Notes: generated from the letters alone by a model not told the origin. Positions 9,756 to 20,112 are shown, numbered from the stretch's first letter. The stretch: 64,000 nt of DNA from Lautropia mirabilis (GCF_900637555.1 NZ_LR134378.1:2428001-2492000), one strand, 5' to 3'. Made by a program: numbers and translations.

Positions 9756-9818
9756 TGTCCGTGTGGCGCAAGCGCCGCCCCTGCCTTCAGCAAGAGGCGG
9801 ACGCCTGAGCCCGATGCC

Positions 9819-11369
9819 TTACTGGGGCCGGACCGGCACGTAGGAAGCCTCTCCACCGCGCTTGACCAGCAGCACCAGGGTGCGCTTGCGGTCCAGCTTG
9901 GCCAGCAGCTGCTCGAACTGGCTGGCCGAGGTGATGGGCTGGCTGTTGACCTGCAACAGCACGTCACCCTGACGCAGACCCGCCTGAGCAGCGGCGCCAT
10001 TGGGTTCCAGCCCGTTGATCACCACGCCGTCACGCGGCTGACCCTGGCTCTTGCGCTGCTCGGCCGTCAGGTCGGAGGCCATGATGCCCAGCCAGTTGGC
10101 CTTGGCAGGGGCCTGCTGTTCCGCCCCGCCCTTGCCACCGGCGCCGCGTGCCTGTTCGTTGGGCACCTCGCCGACCACCACGTCCAGCGTGCGGGCCGCC
10201 CCGGCGCGCCAGACCTCGATGGACGCCTTGGTGCCGGGCTTGGTGTTGCCCACGAGACGCGGCAGGTCGGACGAGCGCTCGATGACGCGACCATCGTAAC
10301 GCAGGATGATGTCACCCGGCATGAGACCGGCCTTGGCGGCAGGCCCCTTCGGGTCCACGCTGCTGACCTGGGCGCCGGAGGGCTTGGGCAGGCCCAGCGG
10401 CTCGGCGATGTCCTTGGTGACCTCGGTGATGGCCACACCGATGCGGCCGCGCACGACGCGACCATTGGCCTTGAGCTGATCGGTGACGCGCATCGCCTCG
10501 TCGATGGGGATGGCGAACGAGATGCCCATGAAGCCGCCGGTACGGCTGTAGATCTGCGAGTTGATGCCGACCGCCTGGCCGTCCATGTTGATCAGGGGGC
10601 CACCGGAGTTGCCGGGGTTGACGGCCACATCGGTCTGGATGAACGGCAGATAGTCGCCGGTCTCGCGTGCCTTGGCCGAGACGATGCCGGCGGTGACGGT
10701 GTTGTCCAGACCGAAGGGCGAACCGATGGCCAGCACCCACTCGCCCACGCGCAGCTTGTTGGGATCGCCGATCGGCAGCACCGGCAGGTTGGTCGCATCG
10801 ATCTTCAGCAGCGCCACGTCGGTGTTCTTGTCCGACCCGATGAGCTTGGCCTTGAACTCGCGCTTGTCGGTCAGCGTGACATAGATCTCGTCCGCACCGT
10901 CGACCACGTGGTGGTTGGTCATCACATAGCCGTCAGCCGAAATGATGAAGCCCGAGCCCAGGCCACGGGGAATCTCCTCACCGGACTGGCCGGGTGGCAC
11001 CTGACGCTGGCGACCCTGCGGGTTGCCCGGCATGTTGGGGATGGCACCGGGCGGGAAGAAGCGACGGAAGAACTCGAAGAAGGGATCGTCCGGGTCAAGC
11101 AGTTCTTCACCACCCTGCCCCTGGGGGTTGCCGGCGTGCTCGGTCGTGCGGATGTTGACAACGGCGCCGCCGGTCTTCTCCACCAGGCCCGTGAAATCGG
11201 GCAGCTGGCGCACGGCCTGGGCGTGCACGGGAGCGGGCTGCACGAGAGCGACCGTGCCGAACAGGGCTGCCACGGCCAGCGCCGAGCCCGCCAGCGCGGT
11301 ACGCAGCGAGCCTCGGGTTTGTCCGGCGACCTTGCGACAGGGCCGGTCAGAAGAATGGGGGATACTCAT
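9819..11369 (-). CDS. degP: DegP/MucD-type periplasmic serine protease (Do family)
   Basis: Periplasmic HtrA-family protease and chaperone that degrades misfolded envelope proteins. A signal peptide covers about residues 1-50, ending in PAPVHAQA. The trypsin-like domain shows His154 (TNHHVV), Asp184 (NTDVALL) and Ser255 (GNSGGP). Two PDZ domains follow (about 285-385 and 420-510). A Gly/Pro/Gln-rich loop lies at ~78-132. Length 516 is normal. In many relatives the gene follows rpoE-rseA-mucB; here those three are missing and a single unrecognised membrane-protein gene lies upstream. Confidence 0.95.
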   Translation of the reverse strand: MSIPHSSDRPCRKVAGQTRGSLRTALAGSALAVAALFGTVALVQPAPVHAQAVRQLPDFTGLVEKTGGAVVNIRTTEHAGNPQGQGGEELLDPDDPFFEFFRRFFPPGAIPNMPGNPQGRQRQVPPGQSGEEIPRGLGSGFIISADGYVMTNHHVVDGADEIYVTLTDKREFKAKLIGSDKNTDVALLKIDATNLPVLPIGDPNKLRVGEWVLAIGSPFGLDNTVTAGIVSAKARETGDYLPFIQTDVAVNPGNSGGPLINMDGQAVGINSQIYSRTGGFMGISFAIPIDEAMRVTDQLKANGRVVRGRIGVAITEVTKDIAEPLGLPKPSGAQVSSVDPKGPAAKAGLMPGDIILRYDGRVIERSSDLPRLVGNTKPGTKASIEVWRAGAARTLDVVVGEVPNEQARGAGGKGGAEQQAPAKANWLGIMASDLTAEQRKSQGQPRDGVVINGLEPNGAAAQAGLRQGDVLLQVNSQPITSASQFEQLLAKLDRKRTLVLLVKRGGEASYVPVRPQ

Positions 11370-11408
11370 CGATCAGGAAGCCTCAAAAGCTCTGTAAGAA
11401 TTCGGAAA

Positions 11409-12071
11409 TCAGGCAACCTGCCCCGGAGGAGCATGGCCGCCCCGCTTGCGCCAGACCAGCCATCGACGCACGGTCGCGGCCTCGGCCGGGCCCAGCCGAG
11501 GCAGCCAGAGCAGGCAACTGCCACGCTGGATGGCAGCCTGCGAAGCGCAAGGAGGTGCCTCGGAAACGGTTGCAGCCTGCACCGGGGAAGGCGTGAGTGC
11601 CTGTGCTTCGGGTGCAGACCCGCTCTCTAACGAACGGCAAGGGGATTCGGTGGACAGCCCCGGATCGGTTGCGCTCAGGGTATCGACAGCAAGGTGCAGC
11701 ATTGCGCCCAGCCACAGGGTACGCGTCTGCCGCGCGACCAGCCACGGCCCCTCGGCCTCCCACTGGACGAACAGGGTCCCGTCACCATGAAGGCGCAGCG
11801 CAACCGGTTTCCGGTACTGGATGCGTGCCGTGGCACAGAGACTGCCAGGGTTGCAGGTGGTGTTGCGGCGACTGCCGTTCAGGGCGCGGGGCACCCACCA
11901 GGAGAGCCCGATCAGGGCCGCAAAGGCGATGAAGCGCAACGGCTTGCCAGGCTCGACCAGCCAGGCCACGGCAATGGCAAGCACGACCAGCACGAGCAGA
12001 AGCTGGTCGAGACGACGGCCAATGTCTGCCTTGGCTACGGGAATGAGCAAGGAATCAGGCATGGCAGCCAT
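11409..12071 (-). CDS. uncharacterised membrane protein between fabF and degP
   Basis: A 220-residue protein that I do not recognise with confidence. Two hydrophobic segments lie at about residues 22-40 and 46-62. A short soluble region with alternating hydrophobic residues follows (LRLHGDGTLFVQWEAEGPW, then LWLGAMLHLA). Then comes a low-complexity Ser/Pro/Ala stretch, and a C-terminal LLWLPRLGPAEAATVRRWLVW segment that recalls the end of YgfX/CptA-like proteins. That resemblance (two membrane helices, then a small Trp-rich domain) is only suggestive. It lies between fabF and the DegP protease on the same strand. No good Shine-Dalgarno sequence at the ATG at 12071; ATG 12062 is an alternative. 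Confidence 0.65.
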   Translation of the reverse strand: MAAMPDSLLIPVAKADIGRRLDQLLLVLVVLAIAVAWLVEPGKPLRFIAFAALIGLSWWVPRALNGSRRNTTCNPGSLCATARIQYRKPVALRLHGDGTLFVQWEAEGPWLVARQTRTLWLGAMLHLAVDTLSATDPGLSTESPCRSLESGSAPEAQALTPSPVQAATVSEAPPCASQAAIQRGSCLLWLPRLGPAEAATVRRWLVWRKRGGHAPPGQVA

Positions 12072-12183
12072 TCAGGGGAATGCGGGAAAAGGCCAGGAAA
12101 GGCAAACAGACAACAACGACCAGCCTGCCTGCGCAGGTTGGTCGTTGCATGTCGGCACAGGCCATGGGCCTGACCGTGAGGCA

Positions 12184-13419
12184 TCAGCGGAAGCGACGCA
12201 GCACCAAGGTGCCGTTGGTACCACCAAACCCGAAGGAATTCGACAGCGCGACGTCGATGTCCATCTCGCGCGCCTGGTTGGCGCAGTAATCGAGATCGCA
12301 CTCCGGATCCGGGTTGTCGAGGTTGATGGTGGGTGGCGAGACCTGATGATGCACGGCCAGCGCACTGAACACCGCCTCGATGCCGCCGGCAGCACCCAGC
12401 AGGTGGCCGGTCATGGACTTGGTGGAGTTGACGACGACCTTCTTCGCATCATCGCCGAAGGCGAGCTTGATGGCGTTGGTCTCGTTCAGGTCTCCCAACG
12501 GCGTGGACGTGCCATGCGCGTTGATGTACTGCACCTGGTCGGTGTTGACCCCGGCATCACGCAGGGCATTCTTCATGCCCCGGGCAGGCCCGCGAAGGTC
12601 TGGCGCGGTGATGTGGTGCGCGTCCGAACTCATGCCGAAGCCAATCAGCTCGGCATAGATGCGGGCGCCCCGCTTCTTCGCGTGCTCCAGCTCTTCCAGG
12701 ACCAGCACCCCGGCGCCCTCGCCCAGGATGAAGCCATCCCGGTCGCGGTCCCAGGGCCGGCTGGCGGCCTGAGGATCATCGTTGCGCGTCGACAGGGCCT
12801 TCATGGCTGCGAATCCGCCCACGCCCAGGGGCGACAGGTTGGATTCGGCGCCGCCAGCCAGCATCACGTCGGCGTCGCCATAGGCGATGAGACGCCCGGC
12901 ATCACCCACGCAGTGCAGCCCGGTGGTGCAGGCACTGACGATGGCATAGCTGGGCCCCTGAAGACCCAGCATGATGGACAGTTGCCCGGCCACCAGATTG
13001 ATGATCGACCCCGGCACGAAGAACGGCGAGATGCGCCGCGCCCCGCGCTCGAGGTAGTCCTTGTGCGTGGTCTCGATCAGGGGAAGACCACCGATGCCGG
13101 AGCCCACGAAGGCGCCGAAGCGCTCTGCGTTCTCCTCGGTGACCTCCAACCCACTGTCACGAAAAGCCTGCAGACCCGCGGCCACACCGTAATGGATGAA
13201 GGTGTCGAAGTGCCGAAGCTCCTTCGCATTCATCCAGTCGGCGGGGTTGAAGTCCCGCACTTCCCCGGCAATGCGCGACGGGAAAGGCGAGGCGTCGAAG
13301 CGGGTGATCGGGCCGACGCCCGACTTGCCGGCGACCAGATTGGCCCAGCCGGTCTCGACGTCGTTACCGACCGGCGAGATGAGGCCGAGGCCCGTAATGA
13401 CGACGCGACGCTTGCTCAT
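12184..13419 (-). CDS. fabF: 3-oxoacyl-ACP synthase II (KAS II)
   Basis: Condensing enzyme of fatty-acid elongation in the cytoplasm. The catalytic triad is Cys164 (VSACTTG), His302 (NAHGTSTP) and His339 ([10 protein letters not shown]). 411 residues, full length. Its ATG shares one base with the acpP stop (TGATG), indicating translational coupling with the acyl carrier protein. Confidence 0.97.
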   Translation of the reverse strand: MSKRRVVITGLGLISPVGNDVETGWANLVAGKSGVGPITRFDASPFPSRIAGEVRDFNPADWMNAKELRHFDTFIHYGVAAGLQAFRDSGLEVTEENAERFGAFVGSGIGGLPLIETTHKDYLERGARRISPFFVPGSIINLVAGQLSIMLGLQGPSYAIVSACTTGLHCVGDAGRLIAYGDADVMLAGGAESNLSPLGVGGFAAMKALSTRNDDPQAASRPWDRDRDGFILGEGAGVLVLEELEHAKKRGARIYAELIGFGMSSDAHHITAPDLRGPARGMKNALRDAGVNTDQVQYINAHGTSTPLGDLNETNAIKLAFGDDAKKVVVNSTKSMTGHLLGAAGGIEAVFSALAVHHQVSPPTINLDNPDPECDLDYCANQAREMDIDVALSNSFGFGGTNGTLVLRRFR

Positions 13420-13658
13420 CAGCTCTTCGAATGCGCCTTGACGAAATCGATGGCCTGTTGAACCGTGGTGATCTTCTCGGCTTCCTCGTCGGGGATTTCC
13501 GTACCGAATTCATCTTCCAACGCCATGACCAGCTCGACGTTGTCCAGCGAATCGGCACCCAGGTCGTCCACGAAGGACGATGCGGTCTTGACCTCAGCTT
13601 CGTTCACGCCAAGCTGCTCGGCCACAATCTTCTTGACCCGCGCCTCGATATCCGACAT
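13419..13658 (-). CDS. acpP: acyl carrier protein
   Basis: Small acidic carrier of growing acyl chains. 79 residues with the phosphopantetheine attachment site Ser37 in GADSLDNVE. An AGGAG Shine-Dalgarno sequence precedes the ATG, as expected for a very highly expressed gene. The 150-base gap upstream (towards fabG) contains two hairpins and could hold a separate acpP promoter. Confidence 0.98.
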   Translation of the reverse strand: MSDIEARVKKIVAEQLGVNEAEVKTASSFVDDLGADSLDNVELVMALEDEFGTEIPDEEAEKITTVQQAIDFVKAHSKS

Positions 13659-13685
13659 TTCAATACTCTCCTGATGAGTGACGAT

Positions 13686-13709
13686 GCCGGTACATGCTAC
13701 CGGCTTTTT
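13686..13709 (+). terminator. terminator-like hairpin in the fabG-acpP gap, plus orientation
   Basis: Stem gccggta/taccggc with a 5-base loop is followed by five T on the plus strand. Both flanking genes run on the minus strand, so the T-run faces the wrong way for them. It may stop antisense transcription or act as a stem in the acpP leader. Confidence 0.4.
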
Positions 13710-13726
13710 CTGGTTTCTCGATACCT

Positions 13727-13744
13727 GCCGGAAAAATTTCCGGC
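13727..13744. other. perfect AT-centred palindrome in the fabG-acpP gap
   Basis: gccggaaa and tttccggc form a perfect inverted repeat around two A. It lies 69-86 bases upstream of the acpP start codon. It may be an operator or an RNA hairpin; no regulator can be named from sequence. Confidence 0.4.
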
Positions 13745-13808
13745 GGGCTGGACGGCTTCCGTGAGGAAAGCCAGAACACGGTTACTCTGACGAAACGGGA
13801 TTGTAGCG

Positions 13809-14579
13809 TCAAACCATGTACATGCCGCCATTGACCGGCAAGGTGACGCCCGTGACATACGATGCCGCTGGCGAAGCCAGGTAAAGCACCGCTGCCGCGA
13901 TGTCGTCGGCCTGTCCGAGCCGGCCACTGGGAATCTGCTGCTTGAGCCCCGCCACCTGTTCCTCGGGCAGCGCCCGGGTCATGTCGGTCTCGATGAAGCC
14001 GGGCGCCACGCAGTTGACGGTGATGCCGCGGCTGGCCACTTCGCGTGCCAGCGCCCGCGACATGCCGGCCACGCCGGCCTTGGCGGCCGCATAGTTGGCC
14101 TGCCCCGGGTTGCCCATCTGACCCACCACCGAGGTGATGTTGACGATGCGGCCGGTGCGTGCCTTCATCATGGGCTTGATGGCCAGGCGCGCCATGCGGA
14201 AGACGGCGGTAAGGTTGGTGTCGATGACGGCAGCCCAGTCCTCATCCTTCATGCGCATGGCCAGCGTGTCACGGGTGATGCCGGCGTTGTTGACAAGAAT
14301 GGACAGCTTGCCGTGCTCGGCCACGATGGCATCGACCAGGGCGGCGCAGGCCTCGGCGTCATTGACGTTGAGCGCCACACCGCGGTGCGGGGCGCCCAGA
14401 CGCTGCCCGATGGCCTCGGCGCCCTTCTCGGACGTGGCGGTGCCGATCACCGTGGCGCCGGCCCGTGCCAGCGTGTCGGCAATGGCCTGACCAATGCCGC
14501 GCGAGGCGCCGGTGACCAGGGCGACCTGCCCTTCGAGGTTGCCGAAGATGGCGGGAATCGGGGTGGAATCTGTGCTCAT
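13809..14579 (-). CDS. fabG: 3-oxoacyl-ACP reductase
   Basis: NADPH-dependent reduction of 3-oxoacyl-ACP in fatty-acid elongation. A classical short-chain dehydrogenase of 256 residues: cofactor motif TGASRGIG (23-30), NNAG, and the catalytic Ser150, Tyr163 and Lys167 (YAAAK). The N-terminus is about 10 residues longer than E. coli FabG. It overlaps fabD by four bases (ATGA), so it is coupled to it. Confidence 0.96.
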   Translation of the reverse strand: MSTDSTPIPAIFGNLEGQVALVTGASRGIGQAIADTLARAGATVIGTATSEKGAEAIGQRLGAPHRGVALNVNDAEACAALVDAIVAEHGKLSILVNNAGITRDTLAMRMKDEDWAAVIDTNLTAVFRMARLAIKPMMKARTGRIVNITSVVGQMGNPGQANYAAAKAGVAGMSRALAREVASRGITVNCVAPGFIETDMTRALPEEQVAGLKQQIPSGRLGQADDIAAAVLYLASPAASYVTGVTLPVNGGMYMV

Positions 14580-15526
14580 GAGAACTTGGCCAGCGTGGAT
14601 TGGAGGGAAGCGGCATCGCTGACGTTGTGCAGCTGCGCCTCGGGCGCGATCCGCTTGATCAGGCCGGTGAGGACCTTGCCGGGGCCGAACTCGACGAACT
14701 GGTCGACACCCTTGTCGGCCAGCGCCTGGATGACCTCGACCCAGCGCACCGGATGCCAGGCCTGGCGCACCAGTGCGTCACGGATGCGGGCGGGATCGGT
14801 CTCGAAGGCCACATCGACGTTGTTGACCAGCGGAATGGCCGGGGCCTTCAGGTCGATGTCGGCCAAGGCACGCTGCAGCACCTCGCCGGCCGGCTTGAGC
14901 AGCACCGAATGGAACGGTGCCGAGACCGGCAGCACGACGGCACGACGTGCCCCCTTGGCCTGCGCAGCCTCGCAGGCGCGCTGGACGGCACCCACGTGAC
15001 CGGCAATGACCACCTGGGACGGTGCATTGAAGTTGACGGGCGCCACTTCCTCGCGCTGATCGCTGCCGGGTACCGCGCGAGCCTCATCGCAGGCGGCCTG
15101 CACATCGGCATCGGACAGCCCCAGGATGGCGGCCATGCCGCCGGTACCCACGGGCACGGCTTCCTGCATGGCCTGCGCGCGCAGTCGCACCAGCTTCACG
15201 GCCGTGTCCAGGTCCAGCGAGCCCGCGGCGACCAGCGCCGTGTACTCACCCAGGCTGTGACCGGCCACGAAGTCGGGCTCAGGGCCACCTTCAGCGCGCC
15301 AGGCAGCCAGATTGGCCATGCCGGCCAGCAGCATGGCAGGCTGCGTCCAGGTCGTCAGCGCCAGCTCTTCGACAGGACCTTCGGCAATGACCTTTGACAG
15401 CAGGGGCTGGCCCAGTGCCGCATCGGCACGCGCCACCAGGGCATCGACTTCGGGACGACCGAGCAGCGACGACAGCATGCCGACGGCCTGTGATCCCTGA
15501 CCGGGAAATACGAATGCAACGCTCAT
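14576..15526 (-). CDS. fabD: malonyl-CoA:ACP transacylase
   Basis: Transfers malonyl groups from CoA to ACP, supplying the elongation cycle. The nucleophile is Ser91 in the GHSLGEYTAL elbow; the N-terminal FVFPGQGSQ signature is present. 316 residues, family length. It lies between fabH and fabG in the conserved order and overlaps fabG by four bases. Confidence 0.97.
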   Translation of the reverse strand: MSVAFVFPGQGSQAVGMLSSLLGRPEVDALVARADAALGQPLLSKVIAEGPVEELALTTWTQPAMLLAGMANLAAWRAEGGPEPDFVAGHSLGEYTALVAAGSLDLDTAVKLVRLRAQAMQEAVPVGTGGMAAILGLSDADVQAACDEARAVPGSDQREEVAPVNFNAPSQVVIAGHVGAVQRACEAAQAKGARRAVVLPVSAPFHSVLLKPAGEVLQRALADIDLKAPAIPLVNNVDVAFETDPARIRDALVRQAWHPVRWVEVIQALADKGVDQFVEFGPGKVLTGLIKRIAPEAQLHNVSDAASLQSTLAKFS

Positions 15527-15611
15527 GAATCCTGACTCTCCCTGGCTATGCCTTGTATCTTGTTCCTATCTCTGCCCACCCGGGCACTGCCGGGAAGCAG
15601 AGCATCCCTTG

Positions 15612-16655
15612 TCAGAAGCGGATGAGGTTGGCCGCCCACGTGAAGCCGCCACCCACTCCTTCCATCAGCACCAGATGCCCGGGCTTGATCCGGCCGTCCT
15701 TCACGGCCTGGGTCAGCGCCAGCGGAACCGATGCCGCCGAGGTGTTGGCGTGCTCTGCCACAGTGGAGACCACCTTGTCTTCGGGAAGGCCCAGGCGCGA
15801 GGCCGTGGCCGAAAGAATGCGGATGTTGGCCTGGTGCGGCACCAGCCAGTCGAGGTCGTCGACCGAGAGGTCGGCTGCCTGCAGGGTTTCCTGGGCGAGA
15901 TCAGCCAGCACGCGCACAGCCAGCTTGAAGACGGCCTGACCGTCCATGCGCAGGAACGGATGACCGCAGACGGCACCGCCCCGCACACTGCCCGGCGTGG
16001 ACAGGATGCCGGACTGACGGCCGTCCGCATGCAGGCGCGAGACCAGAACGCCCGGCGTGTCGGAAGCCGACAGCAGCACGGCGCCCGCCCCGTCACCGAA
16101 CAGCACACAGGTGGAGCGGTCGTTCCAGTCCATGATGCGGGAAAAGACATCCGCACCGATGACGAGCGCGCGTTTCGCGACACCGGCGCGGATCAGCGCA
16201 TCGGCGTTGGCCATGGCGTAGACGAAGCCGCTGCAGACCGCCTGCACGTCGAAGGCACCGCCCTGATGGATGCCCAGCTCGTTCTGGATGAGGCATGCCG
16301 TGCTGGGGAAGATCTGATCAGGCGTGGAGGTGGCACAGACCACCAGATCGATGTCATCGGGGCCGACACCTGCCATCTCCATGGCCGCACGCGCAGCGCG
16401 CGCGCCCAGCGACGTGGTGGTGTCGTCGGGACCGGCCAGCCAGCGCTGACGGATGCCGGTACGGGTGGATATCCACTCGTCCGAGGTCTCGACGCCCCGG
16501 GCAGCCAGATCAGCCACCAGGTCGTCGTTGGTGACACGCCGTGCAGGCAGTGCAGACCCTACACCGATCACCCGCGCAAAGCGCGCGCCTGCGGATGCCG
16601 GGATGCCCGGCAGGGAACGGGAAGCAGCAGAGGCGGCTGTATCGGTCTGGGACAT
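15612..16655 (-). CDS. fabH: 3-oxoacyl-ACP synthase III (KAS III)
   Basis: Starts fatty-acid synthesis by condensing acetyl-CoA with malonyl-ACP. Family motifs are the catalytic Cys141 (AVCSGFVYA), VPHQANIRI with the active-site His, and EHANTSAAS with the active-site Asn. From ATG 16655 it is 347 residues, about 20 longer than usual because of an Ala/Ser-rich N-terminus. A GTG at 16670 is an alternative start five codons upstream; neither has a clear Shine-Dalgarno sequence. It lies directly after plsX. Confidence 0.95.
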   Translation of the reverse strand: MSQTDTAASAASRSLPGIPASAGARFARVIGVGSALPARRVTNDDLVADLAARGVETSDEWISTRTGIRQRWLAGPDDTTTSLGARAARAAMEMAGVGPDDIDLVVCATSTPDQIFPSTACLIQNELGIHQGGAFDVQAVCSGFVYAMANADALIRAGVAKRALVIGADVFSRIMDWNDRSTCVLFGDGAGAVLLSASDTPGVLVSRLHADGRQSGILSTPGSVRGGAVCGHPFLRMDGQAVFKLAVRVLADLAQETLQAADLSVDDLDWLVPHQANIRILSATASRLGLPEDKVVSTVAEHANTSAASVPLALTQAVKDGRIKPGHLVLMEGVGGGFTWAANLIRF

Positions 16656-16678
16656 GGGTACCGGATCCACGAAAAGGG

Positions 16679-17746
16679 TCAGGAAAGGGGCGGCGGACTG
16701 GCGGCATGCCCTGCCGGGCTCGCAGCTGCCATGGCAGCCTCGATGCGGCCCAGCAGACCGTTGCGCGCCGCGTCATAGGCACGCCGCAGGGCGGCCTCGT
16801 AGGCCAGCACATCGGCCGAGCCGTGACTCTTCAGAACGATACCACGCAGCCCGATGAGGCAGGCGCCGTTGTAGCGTCGATGATCGACCCGTTGACGAAA
16901 ACGCTTGAGTGCCGGCATGACGCACAGCGCGCCCAGCTTCGTGAACCAGCTGCGCGAGAGCTCCTGCTTCAGGAAGGCGCCGATCATCTGCGCGACACCC
17001 TCGGACGTCTTGAGCGCCACGTTGCCGACGAAGCCATCCGAGACGACCACATCGGCCTTGCCGCCATAGACGTCGTTGCCTTCGACGTTGCCCACGAAAT
17101 TGAGAGGCGTCTCGCGAATGAGGCGAGCTGCCTCCTTGACCACGTCATTGCCCTTGATGAGCTCCTCGCCGATGTTGAGCAGCCCCACGCTGGGACGCTC
17201 GGTACCGTCCAGCACCGAGGCCAGCGCACTGCCCATGATGGCGAATTGCAACAGATGCGTGGGTTCGCAGTCGACGTTGGCACCCAGGTCCAGCATGGTG
17301 GTGAACCCCCCCTTCTGGGTGGGCAGCTGGGTGGCGATGGCGGGTCGATCAATGCCCGGCAGCGTCTTGAGGACGAAACGGGAGATGGCCATCAGGGCAC
17401 CGGTATTGCCGGCACTGACGCAGGCATCGGCCTCACCGGCCTTGACCTGTTCGATGGCGATGCGCATGGAGGAGTTCCGCCGGTTGCGCAGGGCCTGCAC
17501 CGGGTTGTCGTCCATGCGAATGACTTCGCTGGCCGGCACCACGCGGATGCGTGACGACAGCGCAGGATCCGAGCCGTGCCCGCCCGCCTGACGGGATGAC
17601 TGAAGTGCGCCCTCGACCTCGTCGGGGCGACCCACCAGCAACAGCTCGGCATCCGGGTGAGACTGCAGGAATGACAATGCGGCCGGAACCGTCACCGTCA
17701 GACCATGGTCTCCCCCCATGGCATCGATGGCCAGGCGAACGCTCAT
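16679..17746 (-). CDS. plsX: phosphate acyltransferase PlsX
   Basis: Makes acyl-phosphate from acyl-ACP for phospholipid synthesis. The ATG at 17746 gives 355 residues beginning [15 protein letters not shown], the standard PlsX N-terminus. Further signatures are [16 protein letters not shown] and [13 protein letters not shown]. The open frame upstream of 17746 has no homology. It lies after rpmF and before fabH, the usual order. Confidence 0.96.
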   Translation of the reverse strand: MSVRLAIDAMGGDHGLTVTVPAALSFLQSHPDAELLLVGRPDEVEGALQSSRQAGGHGSDPALSSRIRVVPASEVIRMDDNPVQALRNRRNSSMRIAIEQVKAGEADACVSAGNTGALMAISRFVLKTLPGIDRPAIATQLPTQKGGFTTMLDLGANVDCEPTHLLQFAIMGSALASVLDGTERPSVGLLNIGEELIKGNDVVKEAARLIRETPLNFVGNVEGNDVYGGKADVVVSDGFVGNVALKTSEGVAQMIGAFLKQELSRSWFTKLGALCVMPALKRFRQRVDHRRYNGACLIGLRGIVLKSHGSADVLAYEAALRRAYDAARNGLLGRIEAAMAAASPAGHAASPPPLS

Positions 17747-17787
17747 GGCGCTACGAATATGGTTGGTTGCAAGGATGCAGCACCGCT

Positions 17788-17807
17788 CACCCCGAGGGCT
17801 CGGGGTG
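17788..17807. other. hairpin between rpmF and plsX
   Basis: A 9-bp perfect stem (caccccgag/ctcggggtg) with a 2-base loop lies between the two genes. There is no T-run, so it is more likely an mRNA processing or partial-termination element than a full terminator. Confidence 0.4.
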
Positions 17808-17843
17808 CAAACGGGCCGCAATCAGCTGATCGAGCAGCAGGAA

Positions 17844-18026
17844 TCAATCGTCAGACTTGGTCTTGACGATCTTCTTGCCCCGATAGTAGCCATTGGGGCT
17901 GATGTGGTGACGCAGGTGCACTTCGCCCGTGGTGGGCTCAACGGCAACCGGCGGGTTTTCCAGGTGATCGTGCGAACGATGCATGCCGCGCTTGGACGGC
18001 GTCTTCTTGTTTTGCTGAACGGCCAT
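17844..18026 (-). CDS. rpmF: 50S ribosomal protein L32
   Basis: Small zinc-free-type L32 of the large ribosomal subunit, 60 residues, starting [27 protein letters not shown] Shine-Dalgarno sequence lies seven bases before the ATG at 18026; longer frames upstream are not family sequence. No CxxC zinc ligands are visible. First gene after a strong promoter and followed by plsX. Confidence 0.97.
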   Translation of the reverse strand: MAVQQNKKTPSKRGMHRSHDHLENPPVAVEPTTGEVHLRHHISPNGYYRGKKIVKTKSDD

Positions 18027-18063
18027 GTGAATTCTCTCCAGCCCATGTGGCGGGCAATCCAAG

Positions 18064-18093
18064 ATTATAACGAGTCCGGGAAAGTTTGAACAA
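18064..18093 (-). promoter_or_regulatory. sigma-70 promoter for rpmF-plsX-fab operon
   Basis: On the minus strand TTGTTC (18093-18088) and a perfect TATAAT (18069-18064) are separated by 18 bases, ~38 bases before the rpmF start codon. Confidence 0.65.
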
Positions 18094-18103
18094 GTCGCCT
18101 GCT

Positions 18104-18649
18104 TCAATTAAGCGTCGCCGGACTGGGGCAGACCTCATGGAAGACCGCCATGGGCAGCGCCAGCATGGCCTCGTCCTCGATCAGGCCGGCCAGTGCCAGC
18201 CGCGGCTCGACAGCAATCACGTCCACATCCACCCCGGCTTCAGGATCTTCCAGCCCGGCCTGGCGCTCGGAAGCGGCGAGCCGGAAACGGCGCGTGATCG
18301 ACAGTTCATCCAGCGGCAGCGGCCCCAGACAGCGCCCGCAGGCCACCACTGGCGCAAACTGCAGTGACAGCACCAGGAACTGGCGGACCCGGTCCAGCTC
18401 GTCACGCGCACTTTCCCCCTGCACCTGCCAGTGCACCAGCGTGCCTTCATCCAGCAGACCGCTGGCCAGCAGGCGTGGCATCCGCGCAACCGAGGTGCTG
18501 CCCGCCAGCCGTTCGCCGGCACGGGCAAAGCGGGCCGGGTCGATCTCGGGTGCCAGCCCCTCGGGCAGGGAATCGGCCTCCCAGCCCTCGCCGGACTGGG
18601 CGGAAGTGGCAGACGAGCTGTGAGGCGGCTTGGCCGCGGTGGGTTTCAT
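18104..18649 (-). CDS. yceD: YceD/DUF177 family protein
   Basis: A 181-residue protein of the family encoded just before rpmF in most bacteria. The E. coli member YceD is linked to 23S rRNA accumulation. The CGRCLGPL segment and the C-terminal acidic region ending in FHEVCPSP fit the family. GGAG lies nine bases before the ATG at 18649. The rpmF promoter overlaps its 3' end, so rpmF can be transcribed both with it and alone. Confidence 0.87.
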   Translation of the reverse strand: MKPTAAKPPHSSSATSAQSGEGWEADSLPEGLAPEIDPARFARAGERLAGSTSVARMPRLLASGLLDEGTLVHWQVQGESARDELDRVRQFLVLSLQFAPVVACGRCLGPLPLDELSITRRFRLAASERQAGLEDPEAGVDVDVIAVEPRLALAGLIEDEAMLALPMAVFHEVCPSPATLN

Positions 18650-18769
18650 CGACACATTCTCCCCGTTCTGGATTCGGATCTGCGGGCATGCGTTCACGCC
18701 GCGGATGCACCCCCTCCCGGGATCCACGAACCGGACCCCGAAAAGCAGGCGCGCTTATCATAGCAGCCC

Positions 18770-19378
18770 ATGAGACTGATCCTTGCTTCCTCCTCGCCCT
18801 ATCGACAGGAACTGCTTGCGCGTCTGCGCCTGCCCTTCGAAGCCGTGGCCGCCGATGTCGACGAGACGCCCCTGCCCCATGAGCCCATTGCCGACCTGGC
18901 CACGCGCCTGGCGGCCCTGAAGGCCGAAACCATCCTGGCTCGGCATCCGGATGCGCTGGTCATCGGTTCGGACCAGGTGGGCACGCTGGACGGCATCACC
19001 CCCATCGGCAAGCCGGGCACCCTGGAACGCGCCCGCCTTCAGCTGCAGGCGGCCTCGGGGCGAACCATGCACTTTCATACGGCGCTGGCGCTGCGCGGCC
19101 GTGGACTCCCCCCCATCGACGATGCCGTCTGCGTGGATGTCGCCTTCCGGACGCTGACCCTCGCCGAGATCGACCGCTATCTGGCCCAGGAGGATGTCCT
19201 GAACTGCGCCGGTTCGGCCCGCTGCGAGGGGCTGGGCATCAGCCTGCTGGAATCCATCCGCACGGATGACCCCACCGCCCTGATCGGGTTGCCGCTGATC
19301 CGGCTGAGCACCCACCTGCGGCAGCTGGGGGTGGATGTCCCGGCTGCCACCACCCCTTCATCGGAACGGGCATCATGA
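18770..19378 (+). CDS. maf: Maf/YceF family nucleotide pyrophosphatase
   Basis: Maf-type house-cleaning nucleoside triphosphate pyrophosphatase (YceF subgroup, by its place next to yceD/rpmF). The N-terminal substrate loop LILASSSPYRQELL, the catalytic GSDQVG and the GSARCEGLG motifs are visible in 202 residues. Divergent from yceD across 120 bases. The last four bases overlap the following methyltransferase gene. Confidence 0.92.
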   Translation: MRLILASSSPYRQELLARLRLPFEAVAADVDETPLPHEPIADLATRLAALKAETILARHPDALVIGSDQVGTLDGITPIGKPGTLERARLQLQAASGRTMHFHTALALRGRGLPPIDDAVCVDVAFRTLTLAEIDRYLAQEDVLNCAGSARCEGLGISLLESIRTDDPTALIGLPLIRLSTHLRQLGVDVPAATTPSSERAS

Positions 19379-20112
19379 AACCGACACCCCACGGACGCCT
19401 TCTGCTGATTCCCACGCCGCTGCAGCAGCCCGAGGAATGTCAGCAGCCCTGGCTGCTGGAGCCGGACAGGCAGCGGGTCTCGGCGCTGACCGACTTTCTG
19501 GTGGAAACCCCCAAGGCCGCACGGCGCTGGCTGGGCCTTCTGGGCATGCAGCAGCCCATCCGGGACCTGCAGCTGCGCGCCCTGCCCGGCAAGTCCGAAG
19601 GCAAGGCGCCCCGACTGGACGCACGCGACTGGTTGGCGCCTGCTCTGGAAGGCCGCGACATGGGCCTGCTGTCGGACGCGGGCTGCCCTGGCGTGGCTGA
19701 CCCGGGGGCGCTACTGGTGGAGGCAGCACATCAGCTGGGCATCGAGGTCGTGCCACTGGTGGGCCCCTCATCGCTGCTGCTGGGGCTGATGGCCAGTGGC
19801 CTGAACGGGCAGCGCTTTGCCTTCCAGGGCTACCTGCCCAAGGCTGCCGATGAACGTGCCCAGACCATTGCCCGGCTGGCGCAGCGTTCACGACACGAAC
19901 GCGAGACCCAGCTGCTGATCGAGACGCCCTATCGCAACCAGGCCATGGCCGACGCCCTGGTGGCCCATCTGCCCGAAGACGCTCGGCTGTGCGTGGCCAC
20001 CGACCTGACGGGTCCTGCGCAGCGCGTCGAGACACGCACTGTGCAGGACTGGCGACGCAAGCCGCCTGTCATGCCCGACAAGCGGCCCGCACTCTTTCTG
20101 TTCCTGGCCTGA
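19375..20112 (+). CDS. SAM-dependent methyltransferase, tetrapyrrole methylase fold (RsmI-like)
   Basis: A 245-residue protein of the tetrapyrrole methylase superfamily, related to but distinct from RsmI (16S rRNA 2'-O-methyltransferase). Visible features: LLLIPTPL, then MGLLSDAGCPGVADPG, the SAM-binding VPLVGPSSLLL, and LIETPYRNQ. These three blocks also occur in RsmI. Betaproteobacteria commonly keep this second RsmI-like gene next to maf; its substrate is not established. ATGA overlap with maf suggests cotranscription. It converges on sppA. Confidence 0.85.
   Translation: MKPTPHGRLLLIPTPLQQPEECQQPWLLEPDRQRVSALTDFLVETPKAARRWLGLLGMQQPIRDLQLRALPGKSEGKAPRLDARDWLAPALEGRDMGLLSDAGCPGVADPGALLVEAAHQLGIEVVPLVGPSSLLLGLMASGLNGQRFAFQGYLPKAADERAQTIARLAQRSRHERETQLLIETPYRNQAMADALVAHLPEDARLCVATDLTGPAQRVETRTVQDWRRKPPVMPDKRPALFLFLA

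Noticed and set aside
9360-11630. 756-residue plus-strand open frame
   Set aside because: Antisense to the DegP-type protease and lepA, without recognisable domains.
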